Positions 1 through 8,670 of a stretch of DNA of 14,526 nt are shown one piece after another. The position numbers and the translations under genes are program-made. The notes beneath the pieces were generated by a model, which had not been told where the DNA came from, made no database searches, and was given only the letters and a program-made list of their open reading frames with translations. Position 1 is the first letter of the stretch. Each line of letters opens with the position of its first letter. The stretch is from positions 1-14,526 of the forward strand of contig JAQIWT010000848.1 in assembly GCA_034696485.1 (NCBI GenBank), written 5' to 3'. This DNA is from Isohypsibius dastychi (taxonomy: Eukaryota > Tardigrada > Eutardigrada > Parachela > Isohypsibiidae).

Positions 1-572
1 CACTGATTTTTTCGAAAACTTTCTGAAAAACGGCGTAAAATCCACCGGAATCATCCCCATATCCCGAATAACATGAAGTGTTGAAAAACGAATAAATGTC
101 AATGTCTTCCTTGACTGTAGTTCCACTCGACAGAATTTGCTCCCGATGGCTGTCATACCTTATAAATCCGAAAACGATTATAAGATTAATTTCAAAGTAC
201 ATTTTCGGGATAAAGACATACCAAGCTTTCTCGTGGGGATCACTTAGAACTTCGTAAGCCTGTTGTATCAACCGAAATTTGGCGGTGAAGTCTTGGACAG
301 AGGCTGGATCACTACTTTGGAGAGCCTTGTCAGGATGGAACTAAATAAACAGAAAATATAGCATGTATGTCAAAGTGGAAAATTCATGCGAATTCGAGGA
401 AGAACACTTTGAGGAAGGACTGCTTACCTTTTTCGCCAAACGATCTCGAGCCTTTCTGTGAATTTAATTTATTAAAAACAGTCAGACAGGATCATCTGTT
501 GAAATATACTTACTTGATTTCTTCGCCAGATGCGTCTCGCTCGAGCTCTAAGACTTCGTAATGGCACTTCAT
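1..572 (-). CDS. DNAJC21: DNAJC21 (JJJ1-like) J-domain co-chaperone, 5' part, cut by left edge
   Basis: Four exons can be built on the minus strand: 572-514, 455-428, 340-222 and 158-1, with GT-AG introns and continuous phase. The protein opens MKCHYEVLELERDASGEEIK, close to the start of human DNAJC21. The HPD motif that stimulates Hsp70 ATPase is at residues 31-33. It is followed by a typical helix III/IV region (LIQQAYEVLSDP) and then the family-specific GYGDDxGGFYAVF block, which separates DNAJC21/JJJ1 from other J proteins. In yeast and human this family acts with Hsp70 to release export factors from pre-60S ribosomal particles in the cytoplasm. The zinc-finger C-terminus lies outside the window. 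Exon 2 is only 28 nt, and helix II reads KKARDRLAKKFHPDK, lacking the usual Tyr of KAYRKLALKWHPDK. The start is the first ATG and matches the family start. It is divergent from ALDH5A1. Confidence 0.93.
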
Positions 573-1034
573 GATTTCCGAAAATCAAAACAAAACATCC
601 GATGAAGAACACAACAACGGAACAGAGACGATCAACCACGGAGATATCGAGGGATGCCTATGTAGGCACTCAAAATCATAGCAAAACGAAATTTATCCCG
701 GTAAACACGGTCAGTCCAGTTCCTACCCAGGTTTTAATCGGGATAAATCTTCGGGAAATTCTAGCTTTTCAGAAACCTGAAAATCAAAACGCGATGATAC
801 GTACGCATGTTGTTGCGTAACGTGCATTAAGCTCCACCTTTCCGTATATTGCCACCAATTATCGAGCTGCCAGCTGTGGCATGGTACGCTGCATCGTACG
901 GTTATCATAAGCGTAAAGGGTTTTGTTATCGAAAATCGACCAACAACTTTCGAGCATAATTTATTTCGAAAATTTCTGTTTGTGTTATCCGCAGTCCGTT
1001 CTGTATTTTGGATATTGAATCCGCGAGTGTAGTT
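573..1034. promoter_or_regulatory. Divergent intergenic promoter region, DNAJC21 / ALDH5A1
   Basis: This is 462 bp between the two opposite start codons, so it must hold both promoters and both 5' UTRs. I see no convincing TATA box for either gene and no supported exon. The open frames here overlap each other on both strands and lack splice or family support. A shared TATA-less promoter is inferred from the arrangement and the housekeeping nature of both genes. Confidence 0.6.
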
Positions 1035-3989
1035 ATGGCTTCATCGATAAATTTATCAGGATTGAAGCTCATGCCAAGATTGCTCCGGAATTTCGCGTCT
1101 CAGAGAACGTTCAAATCTTCTTCAGGTTTGTTTGTTTACGATTTCACATGTCATTTCATATTCCAGCTTGCTGGCCATACTTCTTACTGCAAATTCCAGC
1201 ATGTTCCTTACTGTCATTGTATCCGTTTTCAGGAATACTGATGGCTTCGACAAGACCGAAATCAAACGCAGAATTTGTCAAGAATGCAACTCTACTTCGC
1301 GACAAAGCATACATTAATGGAAAGTGGGTTTCTGCTCGGAATGGAGCAACATTCGACGTCAACAATCCGGCCACAGGAGAGCTGATTGGGAAGGTGGCAG
1401 ATTGCGGAGTAGAGGAGACGCAAGATGCAGTGTATGTTAAATTTTTTCGAACCAATTATGTTTTGATTTTCGCGAAATTTAATTTTCGGTAAATTGCTTT
1501 GACGAATTACATTTCTTTCTTCTCCATCAAATGTTATTTTTCTTTTAGGAAGAGCGCATACAAGGCGTTTGGAACTTGGAGAGAAACAACGCCGAAGGTG
1601 AAAGCAATCTTATCTTTTATCGATTTATCAACCATCTAAATAGCCTGATTACAATTCTGTTGTTTCGATTGAAAGTCTGTGATCTAATTAATGCGTTTTA
1701 TTGTAACTAGGAGCGTGCGGCAATTTTGCGCCGCTGGTTTGACCTCATCACGAAGCATACAAAAGAACTGGCTATGATAGTCACGGCGGAAAACGTAAAA
1801 TCATTCCAGCTCTCATAAAGCGGTATCTGAACATTGTTTTTTAAAAGGGCAAACCACTTGCCGAATCGGAAGCTGAAGTTGCTTCCGGCGCGTCATTTTT
1901 TGAATGGTACTCGGAGACTGCCCGGCATATTACCGGGGATGTCATCGACTCACCCGCGAAAGGACGGCAACTTTTTGCAATCAGAGAGCCCGTTGGTGTC
2001 GCTGGGATGATAACTCCGGTATGTGTTCGAAAATTTCAGAATTTAATGTCAAGATTGTGTGAATAGAAAGTGATTGTGGTGATTTGTTTCTCTAGTGGAA
2101 CTTCCCATCCTCGATGCTGGCTCGGAAAGTTTCTGCTGCCATTGCCGCCGGATGTACTTGTGTCATGAAACCGGCGCATGAAACTCCATATTCTGCCTTG
2201 GCGCTTGTTCAGGTGAAGTTCATAAATGCCACATAACGAATTGATTTTATGAGAAATAGTCGCATTATTTCTTATTTCAGTTGTTTGCTTTTAATTCGTC
2301 GCTGATTTGTTTGTAAAAGTTAATTTTTGGACGCTTTTAAAAATCTTTTTTATTAAGTTTTGATGTTTTGTAAATTCTGAATTTATTTTTTCTCTTTGCA
2401 GTTGGCGGAAGAAGCGGGAGTGCCGGCTGGAGTTGTGAATATCGTCCCAGGAACGGACTCTTCCGGTATCGGGAAAGTTCTATGTGAGTCGCCATTGGTT
2501 GCCAAGATTTCATTCACCGGAAGTACGAATGTTGGAAAAGTGCGTGTGAAGTTGGAATAATGTTGAACAACAAAGACGACCACCTTTGTTTTTAGACGCT
2601 GATTCAGCAGAGCGCGTCGACCGTAAAACGAGTTTCGATGGAGGTATTTTGTTCATCGATTTCATTGCAGTTCTTTCTTTGTCCTGACGTCTGTATTTAG
2701 CTTGGCGGAAACGCGCCGTTTATTATCTTCGATAGCGCAGACCTGAAAAGCGCTGTGGAAGCCGCCGTTTTTAGCAAATTCCGAGCTTCCGGTCAGACTT
2801 GTATATGCGCCAACCGGATATTAGTTCAGGATGGAATTTATGATGCGTTCTCTGAGAAGATGGCAGAAGAAATGGAGAAGAAATTGAAAGTGGGAAATGG
2901 ATTCGACGAGGGAACGACTCAAGGTCCATTGATCAGCCAAAAGGCTTTAGAAAAGGTAGGTTTCAGTTTCACTGGTTCGGATGAAATATGAATAAAATAA
3001 ATTGAACATGATGAATAACCAAATTAGTTGATGAAAAAGAAATCTGGGACGAGACTTGTCGCGAAAGGCGTATGGATCAATATTTCTATATTACTAACTG
3101 AATTTTCCGAAATTTCTCATCATCAGCTTCAACAACGAGATTATTCTGATTTTTATGTTCTTTCAGAATTTGTTAAAAATATTCGCCGGCGTCACATTTT
3201 GAATGAAAACAGAAAAAGATCAGTCCAGAACTTTCATCAGCATATTTCTATTTGAAATCTGCAGTAGGCTGTAGTATCGCAGGGCAGAATGAATTTATTT
3301 GGGAAGTTTTTCTTATTTCTTAATTCTACTTATTTTCTCGAAAACAACTGCGACCATTTAAGTTCACCCGTGTTTGTTCACAGGTCAAAAGCCATGTCGA
3401 AGACGCCGTTGCAAAAGGTGGGAAAGTTCTCAAAGGCGGTCGTGGTCATTCAGCCGGAAAGCAGTTCTTCGAGCCCACACTCATCCGTGATGTTCCACGG
3501 AACGCTCTGATTTGCAGCGAAGGTAACACCGAGCCTTCCTTGCACCAGGCTATTTTCAAATTTTTACTAATTATCTCATTTAGAAACATTCGGACCGGTC
3601 GCGCCCCTGATAAGATTCAAAACAGAAGAGGAAGCTGTCGCAATTGCGAATTCCGTTCGAGTTGGTCTTGCGGGTAAAGATCAGATGATAATTTGTTCGT
3701 GGATTTTTCCAACCGGATGTGACTTTCAGGATACTTTTTCTCACAAGACATCGCCCAGATCTGGCGAGTCGCGAAGAAACTGGAAGTCGGAATGGTGAGA
3801 ATTTCTCCAAGAAAACACATATAAGGTCTACGAAAAAAACAATTTTAGGTCGGCGCGAACACTGCGATGATTTCCACAGTGGAAGCACCTTTTGGCGGTG
3901 TCAAGGAAAGTGGACTTGGGCGCGAAGGATCCTACCACGGTATCGACGAATATCTCAATGTCAAATACATTTGCCTGGGAGGACTTTGA
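1035..3989 (+). CDS. ALDH5A1: Succinate-semialdehyde dehydrogenase, mitochondrial (13 exons, complete)
   Basis: Exons: 1035-1125, 1233-1431, 1549-1597, 1711-1794, 1848-2018, 2096-2212, 2402-2539, 2596-2643, 2701-2955, 3384-3522, 3584-3673, 3730-3794, 3849-3989. Every junction is GT-AG and phases join, giving 1587 nt and 528 aa (human enzyme 535 aa). It oxidises succinic semialdehyde to succinate with NAD+, the last step of the GABA shunt in the mitochondrial matrix. Residues 1-30 have five Lys/Arg and no acidic residue, as in a mitochondrial targeting peptide. Visible motifs are [11 protein letters not shown] (from W199), [12 protein letters not shown], the general base E299 in VSMELGG, and nucleophile C333 in [10 protein letters not shown]335 preserves the Cys-x-Cys redox switch of human SSADH. 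The C-terminus has [14 protein letters not shown]. Introns are 53-189 bp except intron 9 (428 bp). The ATG at 1035 was chosen because it supplies the targeting peptide in phase with exon 2. Confidence 0.97.
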
Positions 3990-4196
3990 TTTTTTTACTG
4001 ATTTTTTAAACGTTCCAGTTTTTGCAGAATGTATTTCCGGCTGAATGTTCCTTTTTCAATTACCTTTCAATTTTACTCGTTTTTACTCAGATTACTGAAT
4101 GCCGGACTCATCAGGCTGTTTGTAACTGATGATAATTTATATTTCCGGTGTGATATCATTATTATTATTTTTCGCGAACAAAACAGCAGACTTTTT

Positions 4197-4202
4197 TTTA
4201 TT
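4197..4202 (-). terminator. Candidate poly(A) signal of the C19orf53 homologue
   Basis: The plus strand reads TTTATT, so the minus strand carries AATAAA about 265 nt past the C19orf53 stop. If this and the plus-strand AATAAA at 4351 are both used, the 3' UTRs of the two convergent genes overlap. Confidence 0.35.
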
Positions 4203-4350
4203 CGATAATGAAGTGAAAGATTTTGATCAAATACCATCGGTTCTTATCACGACTGGAAGCAAACCCAAAGATGCTCAATAATACTGAACCTGCCAGGGAA
4301 GAATCGGAAGCAACACGAGAAATTTCTCAAGGAGGCAAAACACAAGACAG

Positions 4351-4356
4351 AATAAA
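4351..4356 (+). terminator. Candidate poly(A) signal of ALDH5A1
   Basis: AATAAA lies 362 nt after the ALDH5A1 stop codon, on the sense strand, in an A-rich stretch. It is the first exact hexamer I see downstream of the gene. Its use is inferred. Confidence 0.4.
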
Positions 4357-4466
4357 ATAACAAAACCACAACAACTCCTCAAAGAATTCCAAGGTACGAT
4401 TCGGATAAATCCCCAACAATCTTCATCAAGGCTCACCAGCTGATTTTCCACACAACAATCATCTCT

Positions 4467-4796
4467 CTACTTCCGCTTGTTCTTCTTGGCTTGAGCCTTT
4501 GCTTGTTTATGGACGGATTTCTTCGTGGAGCCTCCTGAAGAACTTGGTCCGGGTCCGCCAGGATTCAGCAGCTTGAAACTCTTGGATTCGCATGCTTTCG
4601 CTCGCTCACCCACTTCAACTTCAATCCGGGCATTGATGGCCTTCTGGAAGCTGGCTTTCATCGAAGTCGAGGACGAGGAAGGCGCTTGTTGGTGTTTGCT
4701 GGCTGTTACTTTTGACTTCTTCTTGGAGATTGCCTGCTTCGACTTTTTCAGCGAATCTCCGGGCCGTTGTTTGAACTTGGCTTTTCCTTGGGCCAT
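4467..4796 (-). CDS. C19orf53: C19orf53 / Leydig cell tumour 10 kDa protein homologue (UPF0390)
   Basis: A single exon of 330 nt encodes 109 aa, against 99 aa in human. The start MAQGKAKFKQRP matches the human MAQGQRKFQ start, which fixes the ATG at 4796. The longer in-frame reading to 4814 has no ATG. The protein is small, very basic and Lys-rich. A conserved core FQKAINARIEVEVGERAK corresponds to the human [20 protein letters not shown] region, and the tail is KKNKRK. A Ser run precedes the core (about residues 40-45). The family's role is not established; its size and charge suggest a nuclear or nucleolar, possibly RNA-associated protein, which is inference. The upstream region carries TGAGTCA motifs 145-179 bp before the start. 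The long plus-strand frame opposite this gene is an antisense shadow. Confidence 0.86.
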   Translation of the reverse strand: MAQGKAKFKQRPGDSLKKSKQAISKKKSKVTASKHQQAPSSSSTSMKASFQKAINARIEVEVGERAKACESKSFKLLNPGGPGPSSSGGSTKKSVHKQAKAQAKKNKRK

Positions 4797-5318
4797 ATCC
4801 GCATCGACTGGCAAAATACTGTTGAATCAACCTCTGAGATCACCGTTTAATCAAGAAAGCAGCACTTGTGATGTGATTGTGAACGATGATGCGAGACGCG
4901 AACGAACTTTCCAGCTCGAGTCACATGAATTTTTTTGCAGTGAGTCAGCGAGTCAGCGTGCGTAGTTTGAGTCACGCCGGCGGGTCAAGCTGTGCCTATG
5001 TATAGCTTCAACACGTCGTATTGGATTAAAACTGACCACTGGATACTACGTATGAAGACGATTTCGTTCTTGATGGACAACATAACCAGAAGTTCAATGG
5101 TCTCAAAATGGTGAGAAACGTTTCGAATTGCCAAAACTGATGTACTATAAATAAGGTTTCGGAAAAAGTGAGGAAAAACGGAGGCATTTTTAACTGCGGA
5201 TTGCCGATTCGTACACGGCCGAATACGCTCACGAGCTGGTACTTGTCACAAAGTTAGCGCGGTCGGTCATTGCTTCTTGGAAGATTTCAAGAAATTTTGC
5301 GAGCACAGCAGATGATAT
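4797..5318. other. Intergenic region upstream of C19orf53, downstream of CYB5D1
   Basis: This is 522 bp on the minus-strand path between the CYB5D1 stop and the C19orf53 start. It holds the TGAGTCA motif cluster near 4941-4974 and otherwise no splice-supported coding frame. A 68-codon minus frame at 5026-5232 has no family similarity and no gene context, so I treat it as chance. Confidence 0.55.
4941..4974. promoter_or_regulatory. Cluster of TGAGTCA (AP-1 / CNC-like) motifs
   Basis: Exact TGAGTCA occurs at 4941-4947 and 4968-4974, with a related GAGTCAGC between them. The first extends to TGAGTCAGC, which also fits the antioxidant-response pattern TGAnnnnGC. The cluster lies 145-179 bp upstream of the C19orf53 start codon. 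Function is inferred from motif identity and position only. Confidence 0.4.
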
Positions 5319-6269
5319 TCAGGCCACTGTCAAATCGTCGTTGAAATACACATGCAAGATTGGGATGAACTCATCCACATCGATATTTAGGAACTTCAGT
5401 TCAGGTTCGTCGTCCTCGACTCCGTTTTCCTGCAGAGTTTTGTTCATATCCAAAACTCGACCTTCGAACTTCCATGTATAGCTTCCGGCGTGGCGATTGT
5501 GACGCAAATACCGGAATAATATCTCGCTCATTTTCTCCTCCGAGCAAACCTGCGGACATTTCCAATTTTTCATGCACATTTTCTCGAATATTGATTGTAT
5601 TGAATTGATATACATGCAACAAATCTGGTCGAGCATGAACAGGCTCCGAACAAAACAGCATGTTCACCACGTTAATTTTGCGCATCTTCTTCGTGATCTT
5701 TCCAACTTCCCTGGTAGCTTCATTCCACCACTCTGTCCTCCGGTATCCCGGCTTGGAAGTCACAAAATTTGTCACAGGCGCATGAGGAAGGACATCGGGT
5801 ATCAGCCCCTGCGGTAGGAAGAACTCATTTTGCCTGCAAACCCAACACCATCTTGTTCAAAACTTTGTCATAAAACATTGTGGTACACTGGGTTCCTGAC
5901 TTACCCACCATGTTCGAGATTCACACACTGCCTCAAAGCGAACGGATATTGATCCTTGAACCAGTGCCCAACATCTTTCCCAGCAAACTTGGCCAAGGTG
6001 GCTCTTGCTTGCAGTTCTGGCTGGCCGAACTGGCGATTGGTGTTGTCAGTCAGATCGCTGACGTTCATCACATTGCTCTTGATGACCACCCATGCATCAC
6101 TGGTGGCACTGTGCTTTGAGACTTCCTCTTCCGTGTAGAACTTGGATCGCTTGACAGTTTGAACCTTTGTCAAATACGACGGGATGAATTCATGGGGTAT
6201 CACCGGGGGTAATGCAGTGGCATCTTGATTGTTGCGTTTGGCTTCTCCCATCATGGAGAAGTTTGACAT
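5319..6269 (-). CDS. CYB5D1: Cytochrome b5 domain-containing protein 1 (3 exons, complete)
   Basis: Exons are 6269-5905, 5833-5614 and 5549-5319, with introns of 71 and 64 bp (donors GTAAGT and GTATAT, both ending CAG). The sum is 816 nt, 271 aa; human is 228 aa, the difference being mainly an N-terminal extension. The b5-like fold covers about residues 43-120: FYTEEEV (44-50) starts the domain and GKDVGHWF (97-104) matches the family's GQDISHWF. The HPGG heme motif of classical cytochrome b5 is absent, as in human CYB5D1. The C-terminal part carries EILFRYLRHNRHAGSYTWKF and ends YFNDDLTVA, matching human YLPYNSHAASYTWKYEG and YFNDDLTEL. Vertebrate CYB5D1 is an axonemal protein needed for normal ciliary beating. 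It sits in tandem downstream of the unidentified minus-strand gene and upstream of C19orf53. Confidence 0.94.
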
Positions 6270-6478
6270 GATAAAACTTCGGTGAGATGGAACGGTGCTT
6301 GATTAAACTAGTACAGAACGGGAGAAAGCGTCGCGTCGTGACCTTTGCAATCACCTGAAGGTCGTCCAACTCATTTGGTTGGGATCGTTTCTGTGGCGAC
6401 ATCACACCTTAGACGCTCATCCTGAGAACACAGTGCACGAACGAAACACATGCTCGAAAACACGTTGTGACAAAGGAT

Positions 6479-7079
6479 CTAAAATTTATTTGCCTGCAGC
6501 TGATTTCGTGTCATAGGGGCTTCTGCAGCTTTTATGGGCTTCTGAAGGCTTTGTTGCAGTCGATCGTTGATTTTCTTCTGTAGTCTCGCTCGAGACAATG
6601 GATCAACTAGTTCAGTTTTTGAGACAGCAAAAAGGACCCTGCGCACACCCTTGAACGATTTAGTTAAACAAAGCACTTCTGTAAAACAAAGCACTTGTTT
6701 TGAAAGAAGGTCTTTCAGCGTGCTCAGAACTGGTTTCGGATGAGATGGTTTTATAGATTCCGGATGGTTACCACCAACAGTCACGTCGGTCAAGAAGATA
6801 TGAACGTTGTAACTGTAGCAAATCTTAAGAAATTGGTGCAACCCGGGATAGCTTCCCATGAGATAACCGAGAAGACCTGACGTGGAAAAAGATTTTGACA
6901 ATCCTTTTCGTCCAGATAACGATCCTTTTGGGGTTCAGAATCGGGCAAGACCTATCCTGGCCCACAACACGAGTGAATTCCGGAGCGCAGCGGACAAGAA
7001 GGGATCCTCATTAAAGGTGAAGGTCCTTGGGGAACCAGATGGATGAGGGATTTCCAGCAGAGATCTTCCTGAACTCAGG
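6479..7079 (-). CDS. Unidentified protein; last exon clear, 5' end uncertain
   Basis: I do not recognise this gene. The last exon, 6876-6479, begins after a pyrimidine-rich acceptor (TTTTTCCACGTCAG) and gives 131 residues plus TAG. It contains a hydrophobic strand-like segment (NVHIFLTDVTVGG), KPSHPKPVL, and a basic helical C-terminus (RARLQKKINDRLQQSLQKP). An upstream exon ending at 6952 (donor G|GTCTTG, intron 75 bp) keeps phase and reads through PRTFTFNEDPFLSAAL. Its own acceptor could be before 7079 or 7068, and no start codon was found. An alternative start is an ATG at about 7013 with a different donor. The stop codon overlaps a poly(A) hexamer. An 18-bp in-frame duplication lies inside the exon. 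Only about 100 bp separate it from the poly(A) signal of the next gene, so few 5' exons can be missing. No Walker, zinc or membrane motif is visible. Confidence 0.42.
6485..6490 (-). terminator. Poly(A) hexamer overlapping the coding end of the unidentified gene
   Basis: The minus strand reads AATAAA as the in-frame codons Asn-Lys just before Phe and the TAG stop. It would give an almost absent 3' UTR and leaves about 200 bp to the CYB5D1 start. Confidence 0.35.
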
Positions 7080-7443
7080 CTGAAGCGGGAGTCTTAGAAG
7101 CCGGGTGCTGAAGGTCTAAATTAGTCCTACGTGGATTTAATACGGAGAGGAAACACGATGACTTTCAATACGAACTTTATTAAATTCAATATCAAAAGTT
7201 TGTCATGAGAAAATTTAAATCGAAATGAAAGGTGCTTGCACGAAGGCAAGAAAATGGAAGACGTGACTTAAGGTCTGTAACATTGAAATGGTGAGGTCAG
7301 CGCTTCCGATCCGTTGCAAATATCCAATTTCAAACGAAAAAGCAACAAAAAAAAAACAAGATTTTACGAGAATGAGGTCATATAGAATTCCCAGATCTGT
7401 AGTATAATGTTTTAATGAAGCCACTTTGGCCTGGAAGACGATT
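7080..7443. other. Region between the unidentified gene and the 8-Cys peptide gene
   Basis: This is probably the 3' UTR of the cysteine-rich peptide gene followed by the 5' portion of the unidentified gene. The minus strand has ATTAAA about 30 nt past the peptide stop and AATAAA at 7176-7181. I see no other supported exon. Confidence 0.45.
7176..7181 (-). terminator. Candidate poly(A) signal of the 8-Cys peptide gene
   Basis: AATAAA on the minus strand, about 265 nt past the peptide gene's stop codon. The closer variant ATTAAA at about 7409-7414 could be used instead. Confidence 0.35.
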
Positions 7444-7934
7444 TCAAATCCCGCAGGTTTTCGCTTTTTCACATCCCTTGAGCCACATACCAGTAGAAAA
7501 GAAATCTTTCTCGCAGTACCAGCCCTGCAACAGAAAACACACAATCAACACTCCGACACTGACAACTCTTGAAATGAAACAGGTCAAACAACAACTGTCG
7601 AAAAGAGGGTACCCGTACTCTATAAAATAATAATATCATAAGATTTGAATCGGAATAATGCCCGTTTTAATTAATCAGCCAGCGAATGAATGTTACGTAC
7701 AGTTTTCAATGTCCGTGAATTTTCAAGGGCACTTCCACAAGCGGCACAACAAGCCTCCCAGCTTTGACCCCTTGGACATCCCTGGACTTTCTCATCCATC
7801 CCATTACCGGTGCCTCCCGTGACGTATCGACCGCCGCCACACGTTGTTCCTCGTGGCGCAGCTTCCGCTAGGGCCGCAACAAGGACAAGCACTACCAAGC
7901 TCATCACAGCAACTGATTTGCAAAAGGCGAACAT
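7444..7934 (-). CDS. Secreted cysteine-rich peptide precursor, two exons
   Basis: Exon 1 is 7934-7701 and exon 2 is 7524-7444, with a 176 bp phase-0 intron (donor ACT|GTACGT, acceptor TTCTGTTGCAG). The joined product is 104 aa. Residues 1 to about 27 form a signal peptide (MFAFCKSVAVMSLVVLVLVA then ALAEA). The mature part has eight cysteines spaced C-x20-C-x8-CC-x2-C-x15-C-x13-C-x5-C and ends TCGI, so four disulfides are possible. Without splicing, exon 1 would run to a stop at 7671 and hold only five mature cysteines. The even count after splicing, the strong acceptor and the GWYCEKDFF continuation favour the spliced form. A TATATAAA box lies 81 bp upstream of the ATG. I recognise no family. 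Antimicrobial, cuticular or signalling roles are all possible and none is shown. Confidence 0.75.
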
Positions 7935-8014
7935 TTTTGAATTGGAACTAAGCAATCAAGACAATTTCAGAATCTCGAAGGAAAGATAATGTGGCTTAGG
8001 TGTCGCGCCGATCG

Positions 8015-8022
8015 TTTATATA
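8015..8022 (-). promoter_or_regulatory. TATA box of the 8-Cys peptide gene
   Basis: The minus strand reads TATATAAA. Transcription would begin about 30 bp downstream, near 7985-7990, leaving a 5' UTR of roughly 50 nt before the ATG at 7934. A strong TATA box fits a tissue-specific, highly expressed secreted product. Confidence 0.65.
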
Positions 8023-8670
8023 CAAATAGAGTGCGAAAACAATAGTGTTGTTTGGTTGTCCAAAAACTGTATGCGCCAGCTATACGGTTCGGGTTCAGGC
8101 GTAAAGTCGAGTGAACATAGGAAATTCCAGTTGGACATGTTATTCGAAACTTGGGAATAAGGTTTTTGACGGCTTGGTAAAAACATTCCCGCGAATCTGT
8201 TTCTGCAGAGCCCAGCAATATAGCCGTATATTGAACAAAACATCCGGCCCTTACCGGCGTCGGGTCCAAACTTCAAAGTGATTCTGCGTGTGTTGCAGTG
8301 CGGTATGTTCTCTGAAGTTTTCTGATCGCAACGTGTGTCACTCGCATTCCGTCAAGTCGTGTTGATATTTTGTTTAGTACTTGTTGTGATCGTTGCAGTG
8401 TTTCCACGAATGCAGCATAAGCATTTGGTCGTGTTGACCCTGAAGCGGCAGTCTATGGGCATGCAAGGGCACACGTGGAAGTGGCTGTTAAACACGAATG
8501 TAAACTGCCCTGCATGAAAAAGCGAAATATGGAATGGCCAGTATTTTCAGCTCTAAACCAATCGTCTGCGCACAAGATCTTCTGTAGTTCATTGCATGGT
8601 ACTTACCGGATTCTTTTACAGTAAATGTTACATGCCGGGTACACCAGACTCTCGGTAAAAGCGTAGTCGA

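Larger units (their letters stand above)
3990..4466. other. Convergent 3' intergenic region
   Basis: This is 477 bp between the stop codons of ALDH5A1 (+) and the C19orf53 homologue (-). It is AT-rich and holds one candidate poly(A) hexamer for each gene and a short ATT run near 4158. I see no coding potential. Confidence 0.6.

Noticed and set aside
3028-3255. 75-codon plus-strand frame inside ALDH5A1 intron 9
   Set aside because: Flanking exons join in phase without it, it has no family similarity, and SSADH proteins have no insert there.
4525-4965. 146-codon plus-strand frame across the C19orf53 region
   Set aside because: It is antisense to a gene with clear family identity; openness follows from the Lys/Ser/Gly-rich composition of the minus strand.
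7671-7700. Unspliced read-through end of the 8-Cys peptide (VRNIHSLAD)
   Set aside because: The spliced form has an even cysteine number, a strong acceptor and matching phase; read-through remains possible as a minor form.
7967-8276. Two overlapping minus-strand frames of 86-100 codons
   Set aside because: They cover the TATA box and 5' UTR of the 8-Cys peptide gene and have no ATG-led family similarity.
8352-8509. Minus-strand cysteine-rich frame (CPCMPIDC, CLCC)
   Set aside because: The only nearby good donor (8604, GTAAGT) is in the wrong phase, its upstream frame is stopped, and no signal peptide exon is found.
8335-8517. Plus-strand frame starting with a signal-like hydrophobic segment
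   Set aside because: It has no ATG, only GTG, and no sensible mature region; it overlaps competing frames on the other strand.
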